Shown here: positions 27,809 through 35,229 of the stretch, one piece after another | How the letters are laid out: every line of letters begins with the position of its first letter | How positions within the stretch are numbered: position 1 is the stretch's first letter | Assembly (NCBI GenBank): GCA_016712285.1 | Contig: JADJRK010000001.1 | Span: 310,001 to 374,000 of the forward strand | Length of the DNA stretch: 64,000 nucleotides | DNA from: Planctomycetota bacterium | GTDB lineage: Bacteria > Planctomycetota > UBA8742 > UBA2392 | Direction: 5' to 3' | The notes under the pieces: model-generated | Seen by the model: the letters and a program-made list of their open reading frames with translations, nothing else | Databases searched by the model: none | What the model was told of the DNA's origin: nothing | Translations under genes and position numbers: made by a program

Positions 27809-27974
27809 GGCGCGACGAGCGCAACGACGCTACGTCAGGCCGGCGTGCCGTTGACTAGTAGTTCCAAGCTGTCAACGAACCCCTCAAAGTCGTCATCCAA
27901 CACATCGCACCCCATTTGCATTTTTTGCAGCGGCTCCAGCGGTGCAGTCGTTGCGCCGTGGCGCTCGTCGCGCC
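27809..27974. repeat. Inverted-repeat element between hbd and the enoyl-CoA hydratase
   Basis: GGCGCGACGAGCGC (27809-27822) and GCGCTCGTCGCGCC (27961-27974) form a perfect 14-bp inverted repeat that extends imperfectly outward and inward. The flanks carry a near-direct repeat, GCCGTTGACTAGTAGT near 27849 and GCCGGACTACTACT ending at 28016, the latter running into the hydratase stop. Between the arms the minus strand has an open frame ending NGTPA at about 27837 without a usable start of its own. It resembles a small non-autonomous mobile element or a decayed insertion. Confidence 0.5.
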
Positions 27975-28012
27975 TTTGCGTGGCGCAGTTCAAACCGCGG
28001 AACGCCGGACTA

Positions 28013-28777
28013 CTACTTCTTGCGGTCCAGAAAGTCGGTCATGCGCTTCATCTTGTCTTCGCTTTCGAACAGCAGGGCCTGGGCTGTGCTCTCGAACGCT
28101 AACCCCGCATCGAGCCCGACTCGCGCGCTTTGATTCAGCGCCTGCTTGGCCATGCGAATCGCCAGCGGGCCTTTCTTGCAGATCGTGCCTGCCAGCTTCT
28201 TCACCTCGGCAACCAGATCGGCGTCCGGCACCACGCGGTTCAGCAAGCCGATCCGGTGTGCCTCGCGGGCGTCGATGGTCCAGCCGGTCAGCACAAGCTC
28301 TTTGGCGCGGCCCAGACCCACGATGCGCGGCAGGCGCTGCGTGCCGCCCGCGGCTGGAATGATGCCAAGGTTGACCTCGGGCTGGCCCATCTGCGCACTT
28401 TCGCCGCCGATGCGAATATCGCACGCCAGCGTCAGTTCACAGCCGCCGCCCAGTGCGTAGCCCCTGATTGCGGCGATCACCGGGGCGGGAAAATTCTCGA
28501 TCTTCGCAAACAACGCGCTGTTGATGGCAGCCAGGCTTTCCAGAGCCTTGCGCTCGCGCAACTCGCCAATGTCGGCGCCAGCGGCAAAGTCGCTGCCCTC
28601 GCCGGTGATGATTACGCAGCCGATTTCGGTATCTTCGCGCAGCCCGTCAAACGCGGAGTGCAATTCGGCCACCATGGCCTTGTTTATGGCGTTCTTGACG
28701 GCTGGGCGTTTGAGCGTCACCAGCACGATACGCGGAACGTCCTTGTCGCGCTCGACCGAGATCAGGCTGTATGCCAT
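28013..28777 (-). CDS. Enoyl-CoA hydratase/isomerase
   Basis: Crotonase-fold enzyme of 254 residues that hydrates enoyl-CoA. Both catalytic glutamates of the hydratase group are in place: GGGCELTLACD and MGQPEVNLGIIPAAGG. The oxyanion-hole segment is FAAGADIGEL. The start MAYSLISVERD at 28777 has GAAGGA upstream. It is transcribed towards hbd, giving successive beta-oxidation steps. VOC, monooxygenase and quinone reductase genes lie upstream on the same strand. Chain-length specificity cannot be told. Confidence 0.92.
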   Translation of the reverse strand: MAYSLISVERDKDVPRIVLVTLKRPAVKNAINKAMVAELHSAFDGLREDTEIGCVIITGEGSDFAAGADIGELRERKALESLAAINSALFAKIENFPAPVIAAIRGYALGGGCELTLACDIRIGGESAQMGQPEVNLGIIPAAGGTQRLPRIVGLGRAKELVLTGWTIDAREAHRIGLLNRVVPDADLVAEVKKLAGTICKKGPLAIRMAKQALNQSARVGLDAGLAFESTAQALLFESEDKMKRMTDFLDRKK

Positions 28778-28842
28778 GGCGGTTCCTTCACGTTGCTTCA
28801 CGTTTGAAGGGATTGTGGGTTGTCGCGGCGAGGTTGCAACAG

Positions 28843-29211
28843 TTACGGCGCCCGTTGCAGAAACTCGAGGCGGTTGCCGGCGGGGTCTTCGCTGAAGATG
28901 CGGGTGAAGCCGGGCAGGTCGCTGCCGGCTTTCAAAGGCAGACCCTTTGACCCAAGGGCCCCTGCCAGCGCGGCAAGGTCATCCACAACGAATCCAACGT
29001 GCGCTTTCTTGGCCGGCACGAAACCGTCTGGCTGGACGCCCAGGTGCAGTTGCACGTTGCCGGCGTCGAACCACGCTCCGCGAGAATCATCGGTGCCGCC
29101 GGGTTTGGTGAGGCGCTTGAGACCCAGGGTCGCCGCATAGAAGTCGACCATTGCCGCCTCAAGCGCCGGCGGAAAGGCAACCTGCACATGGTCGATGGTT
29201 GTGACGCGCAC
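28843..29211 (-). CDS. VOC-family (glyoxalase/dioxygenase-fold) protein
   Basis: Protein of 122 residues with one vicinal-oxygen-chelate domain: TIDHVQVAFP at the start, FYAATLGLKRL, VQLHLGVQPDGF, KKAHVGFVVDDL and a C-terminal FSEDPAGNRLEFLQ. Metal ligands consistent with the family are His8, the His in LHLGV or AHVGF, and Glu116. It starts at GTG 29211, one base after the TAA of the monooxygenase gene, with AGGA upstream, so the two are an operon. The family ranges from lyases to resistance proteins; the reaction is not deducible. Confidence 0.85.
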   Translation of the reverse strand: MRVTTIDHVQVAFPPALEAAMVDFYAATLGLKRLTKPGGTDDSRGAWFDAGNVQLHLGVQPDGFVPAKKAHVGFVVDDLAALAGALGSKGLPLKAGSDLPGFTRIFSEDPAGNRLEFLQRAP

Positions 29212-29212
29212 G

Positions 29213-29566
29213 TTATTCCTGCTGGTACAGGTCGCGGACCTCAACGTCGTTGTTCTCGGTGTACGCGCCCAGCAGGTAGTCGTGGGGGCTGGGCAGCATG
29301 CTGACGTCGTCGCCGTGGTACAGCTCAACGTGCTTGAGCATGTCGCGCGGCGAGCGGAATGCCAGGTAGATGATGAACGTGCGCTCACGGTCTTTGATGC
29401 TGAACCCGCCGGGAGTCTCGCCGCCGGGCAATGACTCGGGGACAAAAAAGCTGCCGTGCACAAATCCCGGGTTCAGCTTGGCCGCCTTCAGATAGCGGTC
29501 CAGCGACTCGCGCGTTGCGGTCTCTTCGCCCGGTTTGCAGCTTACTTTGATCATCTGGCAGTACAT
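29213..29566 (-). CDS. Antibiotic-biosynthesis-monooxygenase-like (ABM/dimeric alpha-beta barrel) protein
   Basis: Protein of 117 residues. It begins MYCQMIKVSCKPGEETATRE and has the ABM pattern of a beta strand, a helix with RYLKAAKLNPGF, then SFFVPESLPGG and FIIYLAFRSPRDMLKHVE. Such ferredoxin-like dimers are quinol or small-aromatic monooxygenases, or heme-degrading enzymes in related families. A GGGGAACGA stretch precedes the ATG at 29566. The gene lies between a quinone-reductase-like gene and a VOC gene, which hints at a small redox/detoxification operon. Confidence 0.7.
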   Translation of the reverse strand: MYCQMIKVSCKPGEETATRESLDRYLKAAKLNPGFVHGSFFVPESLPGGETPGGFSIKDRERTFIIYLAFRSPRDMLKHVELYHGDDVSMLPSPHDYLLGAYTENNDVEVRDLYQQE

Positions 29567-29589
29567 TCGTTCCCCACACCTGATAGTCG

Positions 29590-30624
29590 CTACCACTGCC
29601 CCAGGTCTAACACTACTTTTCCGAAAGCCTGGCGCGTTTCCATGTATTCGTGAGCATTGGCAACCTGGGCAACCGGGAAAACCCGATCCACGACCGGCGC
29701 AAGCTTCTTCTGGCACAGCAGCTTCCACACTGTCAATTGGTCGGATTTGGGGCCCATCGTGCTGCCGATGATGCTGATGCGCTTGAAGAACACCGCGCGC
29801 AGGTTCAGTGGCACCTCGGCCCCGCTGGTGCTGCCGCAGGTTACAAGGCGGCCGCCCCACTTCAGTACCTTCATGTTGCCCGCAAACGTGTCCGGGCCGA
29901 TGTGGTCGAACACCACGTCAACGCCGCCGCGGCCAGCGAACTTCTTGGCTTCTTCGACAAAGTCCTGCGTGCGGTAGTTGATGCCGTGGTCAGCGCCGAG
30001 CGCCTTGGCCTTGGCGAGCTTGTCGTCACTTCCCGCGGTGGTAATCACTGTGGCACCCAGCAGTTTCGCGATTTGGATGCCCGCGCTGGTCACGCCGCTG
30101 CCGGCTGCGTGCATGAGCACGGTTTCGCCGGGTTGCAGATTCGCCTTGCGCAGCATCGTGTATGCGGTCAGGAACACGAGCGGGCACGCCGCCGCGTCAG
30201 TGAAACTCATCCAATCGGGCATGGGCATGAGGTTCACGGCCGGAGCGTCCATGAACTCGGCACAGCCGCCGTTGCGCGTTTCGCCAAAGATGCCGTAGTC
30301 GCGCGCGAGGTGAATGTTGCCGGAAAGGGCCTCGTCGCTGGTGGCGTCGGCGAAACCGGGCATGACAGCCACGCGGTCGCCGACCTTGGCGTTGCGCACC
30401 AGCGAACCGACTTCTTTCACGATGCCCGCCACGTCGGTGCCAAGCACCATCGGCAACGGGAACTTGTGGCCGGGCACGCCCTTGCGCACCCACAGGTCAA
30501 GGTGGTTGATGCCGGCGGCTTTCACGGCGATCAGGACCTCGTCGGGGCGAATCTTCGGCGCGTCAACATCTTCGATGCGCAGCTTGTCAAAGCCGCCATG
30601 CTCACGAACGATCACTGCTTTCAT
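29590..30624 (-). CDS. Zinc-type alcohol dehydrogenase-like / quinone oxidoreductase (MDR family)
   Basis: Medium-chain dehydrogenase/reductase of 344 residues. The N-terminal GroES-like domain begins MKAVIVREHGGFDKL and includes GINHLDLWVRKGVPG and LGTDVAGIVKEVG. The Rossmann part has VLMHAAGSGVTSAGIQIAKLLGATVITT. The typical structural-zinc cysteine cluster is absent. This favours an NAD(P)H quinone reductase or enoyl reductase over an alcohol dehydrogenase. It ends 23 bases before the monooxygenase start on the same strand. Confidence 0.88.
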   Translation of the reverse strand: MKAVIVREHGGFDKLRIEDVDAPKIRPDEVLIAVKAAGINHLDLWVRKGVPGHKFPLPMVLGTDVAGIVKEVGSLVRNAKVGDRVAVMPGFADATSDEALSGNIHLARDYGIFGETRNGGCAEFMDAPAVNLMPMPDWMSFTDAAACPLVFLTAYTMLRKANLQPGETVLMHAAGSGVTSAGIQIAKLLGATVITTAGSDDKLAKAKALGADHGINYRTQDFVEEAKKFAGRGGVDVVFDHIGPDTFAGNMKVLKWGGRLVTCGSTSGAEVPLNLRAVFFKRISIIGSTMGPKSDQLTVWKLLCQKKLAPVVDRVFPVAQVANAHEYMETRQAFGKVVLDLGQW

Positions 30625-30729
30625 GGCCGCTTCCTACCAAGGCACCATCGAATCGGCAATCCGCAGCGGAAAACGCAGAACTGGCGAATATGCGTTGTGG
30701 TCGTTGCCCGTTGATTGCTGAGCAAAGCG

Positions 30730-31458
30730 TTAGATGGCGGGCTTTTCTGCGGGCTTCAAGCCGCCGAAGCGGCGTTCGCGGCGGTTGAAGTCTTCGATGG
30801 CCGCGTGCAGGTGCTCGGCGCGGAAGTCGGGCCACAGCGTGTCGGTCACGTAGAATTCGGCGTAGCTGATCTGCCACAACAGGAAGTTGCTCAGGCGCAT
30901 TTCGCCGGCTGTGCGAATCACCAGGTCCGGGTCGGGCATGTGCGGCTGGTAGAGGCTGGCCGAGATTGCCGCTTCATCAATGTCTTCGGGGCGCAACTTG
31001 CCCTTGGCAACCTGCTGGGCCAGTGCGCGGGCAGCGTCGACAAGTTCCGCGCGGCCGCCGTAGCTCAGGGCAAGGCACAGACGCGTGCCGGTATTCTTCT
31101 CCGCAAGCTTGCGTGTCTTCTCAAGTTCTTTGCGCACGTCGGGCGGCAGGCGGTCGATGCGACCGATGGCGCCGAAGGTCATGTTGTTGCGCATCAGCGT
31201 GTCGCGTTCTTTGACCAGGAAGCGCTTGAGCATGCGCATCAGAAAGCGGATCTCGACGCGGGGGCGCTTCCAGTTTTCCTCGGAGAACGCGTATAGCGTG
31301 AGCTGCCCGACGCCAAGCCGCGCGCACTCTTCACTGATCTCGCGCACGCTGTCGATGCCCGACTCATGGCCCTTCACGCGGCGCATGTCGCGCGCCTCGG
31401 CCCAGCGGCCGTTGCCGTCCATGATGATTGCGATGTGACGTGGAACTTCAGGCGGCAT
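30730..31458 (-). CDS. uppS: Undecaprenyl diphosphate synthase (UppS)
   Basis: cis-Prenyltransferase that makes the C55 carrier lipid for peptidoglycan and O-antigen. Motifs in order: HIAIIMDGNGRWAEAR, LTLYAFSEENWKRP, LALSYGGRAELVDAA, DPDLVIRTAGEMRLSNFLLWQ and EFYVTDTLWPDF. The protein is about 242 residues from ATG 31458 (MPPEVPRHIAIIM), with GAGAG upstream; another ATG at 31506 is possible. The usual TSGE/RLSNF segment reads TAGEMRLSNF, a mild variation. No cdsA or dxr follows, unlike in many bacteria. Confidence 0.95.
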   Translation of the reverse strand: MPPEVPRHIAIIMDGNGRWAEARDMRRVKGHESGIDSVREISEECARLGVGQLTLYAFSEENWKRPRVEIRFLMRMLKRFLVKERDTLMRNNMTFGAIGRIDRLPPDVRKELEKTRKLAEKNTGTRLCLALSYGGRAELVDAARALAQQVAKGKLRPEDIDEAAISASLYQPHMPDPDLVIRTAGEMRLSNFLLWQISYAEFYVTDTLWPDFRAEHLHAAIEDFNRRERRFGGLKPAEKPAI

Positions 31459-31527
31459 TTCACTCTCTGGGGCAAAGTGACCGCCTAATGGTATGGCAGA
31501 AATCACCGGTTCGCAAGCACGACGTGA

Positions 31528-32004
31528 TTACAGGTCAAGCTTCAAGCTGGTGGCCCGCGGCACGTATCCCAGCTTCAGGTAGACCTCGCTTGCTTCCTTA
31601 TTATGGGCCATCACCTGCAGGCCCACCACGATCGCACCGCGCTCGCGAAGCCAGTCGGCGGCATGTTCGTGCAGCGCGCGTGCGATGCCCCGGCCCTGAA
31701 ACTCTTCCAGGACGCTCAGGTCGAACACCCACGGGTCCACCCGACGGGTAAAAAAGTCGGTCTGTGTGCCAAGCCAGATGTGGCCGGCGTAGCGCTTGTC
31801 GAGCTCAGCCACAAAGACCGTGTTGCGCGTCTGGTCGTGCGGCATGAAGTGGCTGATCAGCCATTCGTAGTGCCGCTTAAAGTCGGCTTCGTCGATCTTC
31901 TCGTCGGGTGGGATGGAATCGCGAAACGTGCGATAGTTCAGGGCCCGGAACGATGCCGCGTCGCGCTTGTGGTCGTACTGCCGAATGCGGATATCGCCGG
32001 CCAT
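31528..32004 (-). CDS. GNAT-family N-acetyltransferase
   Basis: Protein of 158 residues with a GCN5-like fold. The acetyl-CoA loop is LEEFQGRGIARALHEHAADWLRERG, and the C-terminal half has GLQVMAHNKEASEVYLKLGYVPR, the typical motif-B segment. The N-terminal half carries the substrate side (IRQYDHKRDAASFRALNYRTF). The acceptor is unknown. It is on the same strand as uppS and the histidine kinase, with gaps of about 70 bases on each side. Confidence 0.88.
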   Translation of the reverse strand: MAGDIRIRQYDHKRDAASFRALNYRTFRDSIPPDEKIDEADFKRHYEWLISHFMPHDQTRNTVFVAELDKRYAGHIWLGTQTDFFTRRVDPWVFDLSVLEEFQGRGIARALHEHAADWLRERGAIVVGLQVMAHNKEASEVYLKLGYVPRATSLKLDL

Positions 32005-32075
32005 AGGCGGCGCACGCTAACCCCGGCACCGCCCCGCCCGCAAGTGCGAGGCCGGAATGTCCGGCAAGCACGGGC

Positions 32076-33494
32076 TCACTTTTCCAAAGGGTTCAAGGGC
32101 AGCCACACCGTGAAGCACGTGCTGCCGGGCGCGCTGTCGACTTCGATGTCACCGTTGTGCTGCTGGGTGATGATGCGGTGCACGATATCCAGGCCCAGGC
32201 CGGTGCCTTCACCCATGGGCTTGGTCGTGAAGAACGGGTCAAAGATGCGCGGCTTGACGTCAGGCGGAATGCCGTGGCCGGTGTCGCATATGCGCACGCA
32301 GACGCACTTGGCTTCGGTGGTGGTCTTCAGGGTCAGCGTCCCGCCTTGCTCCATGGCGTCGATCGCGTTGTCGATCAGGTTGGTCCACACCTGGTTCAAC
32401 TCTCCGGGGTGGGCCGGCGGCATGGGCAGCGCGGGCGCGTATTCTTTCTTGAGGATGATCTGCTTCTTTTTCAGCTTGTGCCCAAGGATCATCAGCGTGC
32501 TGTCAAGGCCGGCGTGAATATCTGCCGGCTGCTTGTCGGGGTTACTGTCGAGATGCGCATGCACTTTCACCGCACCGACAAGCTGCGCAATGCGCTCGGT
32601 CGCTGACAGAATTTCGCGGATCATGCGGCCCGACACCGCTGTCCCCTCCAGCCACTGCAACCCCAGGGGCAGCACCGCGGCGGGCACGGAGGCTGCATAT
32701 TTACCTAGCTCATCGACCGTCACCCCAAGCTCGGCAAAGGTCTCGGCGGCGACCCACGGCTCGGGCACGCCATGCTTCTCAAGCCAGTCAGTGAGTTCGT
32801 CTTCGCGCTCGGCGCGTTGCACGGTCGAGAATTCCACGGGCTCTCGCATGAACAAACGGGTGCGAAAGGCCACGGTCGTGTCGATGTGCTCGGGGCTGAC
32901 GTTGAGCTTCATGAGCGTGGGGCCCAGCATCGACAGCTTGTTGAAGCGTTCAGACAATTCCGCGCTGCTGCGGCGCAGTGCGGCCGCCGGGTTGTTCAGC
33001 TCATGCGCAAGGCCCGCGGCCAGCTTGCCCAGTGCCGCGATCTTTTCGCGCTGGTCGATGATGCGCGTGCTGTTGCGCACCCGGTCGGTCATGGTCTGCA
33101 CCAGCCGGGCACCCAACTCAGGCATGCGCGCCAGCATCTCTGGGAAGTGCTGCTTGTGCAGCCGGAAGGCGGTGGTTGTCTTGACCGCGCGGGCGCTGCC
33201 GCCCTGGCGGTTCGCGCGGCTGTAAGGCAGGGCGCCTGCGGCGAACCCGATCCGCTCTTCGGTAAAGATGGTGGTGCCGCCCGCGACGCCGAATGTCCAT
33301 TGCACGACGCCGGATGTCATCACGTACAGGTGATCGACAGGGTCGCCGGGCCGAGCGATGACTTCGTCCTGTTCGGCGATTGCACGTTCGCCGTTCTGCA
33401 GCAGCCAGTCCATCTGGTCATCGGAAAGGCCCTCAAATACAGGCAGCGCGCGCAGCTCGTCGCGCTGAAACGATGTGCCGGGAGTGATCTGCAT
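32076..33494 (-). CDS. Sensor histidine kinase with cyclic-nucleotide-binding-like N-terminal domain
   Basis: Soluble kinase of 472 residues. Residues 10-130 form a CAP-like cNMP-binding fold (FEGLSDDQMDWLLQNGERAIAEQDEVIARPGDPVDHLYVMTSG). The phospho-acceptor is LGKLAAGLAHELNNPAAAL near residue 170. The ATP-binding domain has NQVWTNLIDNAIDAM, DTGHGIPP and GTGLGLDIVHRI. No membrane segment is seen. It starts 10 bases after the stop of the receiver-oxidoreductase gene, so they form one operon and a likely cognate two-component pair. GGAG precedes ATG 33494. A cyclase-type gene lies 10 kb away, so a cAMP link is possible but speculative. Confidence 0.88.
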   Translation of the reverse strand: MQITPGTSFQRDELRALPVFEGLSDDQMDWLLQNGERAIAEQDEVIARPGDPVDHLYVMTSGVVQWTFGVAGGTTIFTEERIGFAAGALPYSRANRQGGSARAVKTTTAFRLHKQHFPEMLARMPELGARLVQTMTDRVRNSTRIIDQREKIAALGKLAAGLAHELNNPAAALRRSSAELSERFNKLSMLGPTLMKLNVSPEHIDTTVAFRTRLFMREPVEFSTVQRAEREDELTDWLEKHGVPEPWVAAETFAELGVTVDELGKYAASVPAAVLPLGLQWLEGTAVSGRMIREILSATERIAQLVGAVKVHAHLDSNPDKQPADIHAGLDSTLMILGHKLKKKQIILKKEYAPALPMPPAHPGELNQVWTNLIDNAIDAMEQGGTLTLKTTTEAKCVCVRICDTGHGIPPDVKPRIFDPFFTTKPMGEGTGLGLDIVHRIITQQHNGDIEVDSAPGSTCFTVWLPLNPLEK

Positions 33495-33504
33495 GCTCGC
33501 TCCG

Positions 33505-35160
33505 TTACAGCTGCGCCAGGTGCCGGTGCATGAATGCAACCGACACGCTGCCTTCGCCAACCGCGCTGGCAACGCGCTTGATGCTTTGGCTTCGCACGTC
33601 ACCGGCGGCAAACACGCCGGGAATGTTGCACTCAAACAGGAAGGGCTCGCGCTCCAGCGGCCAGTCCGCAAGGTCGCCCTTCTGAAGCGACGGGCCAGTC
33701 AGCACAAAGCCGTGCTCATCGCGCGCAATTGCGCCGGCAAGCCAGTCGGTGTGCGGGGACGCCCCGATAAAACTGAACAGGTAGCAGGTATCGACACGCA
33801 TGGTTTCACCAGTGCGCCGGTTGCGCAGGGTCAGGCCCTCCAGTGAATCAGTGCCGTGCGCCTGCGCGATCTCGGTTTCAGTCAGCACTTCAATGTTCGG
33901 GTGGGCCTCGATGCGCTCGACCAGGTACTGCGACATCTTGTCTGCCAGGCTCTCGCCACGCACGAGCATCGTCACGCGCCGGGCGTGCTCGGCAAAAAAC
34001 ATCGCGCCTTGCCCCGCGCTGTTGCCGGCACCCACCACATAGACGTGCTCGTCTTTGCAGGTCGCGGCTTCGGTGATGGCTGCGCCGTAGTAGACGCCGC
34101 GCCCCATCAGTTCCGCGGCGCCCGGAATGTCGAGCTGCCGCCACGAAACACCCATGCTCAGCATCAGCAGGTGGCAGGCGATCTCGTTTCCGTTGCGCAG
34201 TGTGAGCCGCTTGTAGGGGCCATCTACGCGCAATCCCGTGACCTCGGCTGGTGTCAGCACCTCTACGCCAAAACGCTGCGCTTGGGTCAGCGCCCGGCGT
34301 GCAAGCTCGGCGCCGCTGAGGCCGTTCGGAAACCCCAGATAGTTCTCGATCAGGCTGCTGGTGCCGGCTTGCCCGCCCGGGGCCTGGCGCTCGATCAGCA
34401 CGGTCTTGAGGCCTTCACTGGATGCGTAGACGGCTGCCGCCAGACCAGCTGGCCCAGCGCCCACAATGGCCAGATCATAAAACGGCGCGGTGGCCTGTGT
34501 GCGCATGCCGACCTCGCGGGCCAGCGTTTCCGTGTCGGGCGCAAACAGGCGCCGACCGTCTTCCATGATCACCAGCGGCAGCAGTGCGCTGCCCGCCGGC
34601 ACCGAGCCCACGAGCTGCCGTGCGTTCTCGGAACTCGCGATGTCCAGAAATTCGTAGGGGACCTGGTTGCGCGCCAGAAACTCTTTGGCCGCGTGCGTGC
34701 TGGCCGACCAGCGGTGGCCGACAACGCGAATGCCGCCCCAGCCGGGCCTGAAGGTGTCGCGCCAGCCCGTAAGCAACTCATCCAGTACCGGAAAAAGTCG
34801 CTGCTCGGGCGGGTCCCAGGGCTTCAGCAGGTAGTAATCAATCTGGCTGGTGTTGATGCTGGCGATGGCGGCGCTGGTGTCGGCATAGGCGGTGAGCAAT
34901 GCTCGGCGCGCGGTCGGGAACAGCTTGCGCGATTCCGCAAGAAATTTCGTGCCTTCCATGCCCGGCATGCGCTGGTCCGAAAGCAGCAGTGCCACGGGCT
35001 CCAGGCGCTGCTGCAACTCGGCCAGCGCCGCAAGTCCTTCTTGGCCAGAGGCAGCGCGCAGCACCCGGTATTGCTCGCCGTAATGGCGGCGCAAGTCGCG
35101 CGTGATGGCACGCAGGACCTCAGGTTCATCATCCACAACAAGAATCGCCGGCTTGGCCAT
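33505..35160 (-). CDS. Response-regulator receiver fused to a redoxin-like and thioredoxin-reductase-like flavoprotein
   Basis: Three-part protein of 551 residues. Residues 1-125 are a REC domain with VVDDEPEV, the phospho-Asp in LLLSDQRMPG and LKPWDPPEQ. Residues about 140-220 look like a glutaredoxin/thioredoxin fold, but the redox pair is replaced: RWSASTHAAKEFL stands where a CxxC is expected. Residues 225-551 are a FAD/NAD(P)H oxidoreductase of the thioredoxin-reductase type (AIVGAGPAGLAAAVYAS, PGGQAGTSSLIENYLGFP, VVGAGNSAGQGAMFF, GVFAAGDVR) without the CxxC. It is followed by its probable kinase. Signal-gated flavin reduction is inference; this domain pairing exists in databases but its substrate is not known to me. 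Confidence 0.85.
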   Translation of the reverse strand: MAKPAILVVDDEPEVLRAITRDLRRHYGEQYRVLRAASGQEGLAALAELQQRLEPVALLLSDQRMPGMEGTKFLAESRKLFPTARRALLTAYADTSAAIASINTSQIDYYLLKPWDPPEQRLFPVLDELLTGWRDTFRPGWGGIRVVGHRWSASTHAAKEFLARNQVPYEFLDIASSENARQLVGSVPAGSALLPLVIMEDGRRLFAPDTETLAREVGMRTQATAPFYDLAIVGAGPAGLAAAVYASSEGLKTVLIERQAPGGQAGTSSLIENYLGFPNGLSGAELARRALTQAQRFGVEVLTPAEVTGLRVDGPYKRLTLRNGNEIACHLLMLSMGVSWRQLDIPGAAELMGRGVYYGAAITEAATCKDEHVYVVGAGNSAGQGAMFFAEHARRVTMLVRGESLADKMSQYLVERIEAHPNIEVLTETEIAQAHGTDSLEGLTLRNRRTGETMRVDTCYLFSFIGASPHTDWLAGAIARDEHGFVLTGPSLQKGDLADWPLEREPFLFECNIPGVFAAGDVRSQSIKRVASAVGEGSVSVAFMHRHLAQL

Positions 35161-35229
35161 GCCGCCCCCGCGGACTCAACGCCGCCACGGTGCAATGGGA
35201 TTCCGGCAAAGGAAAGAGGTTGGATGCCA

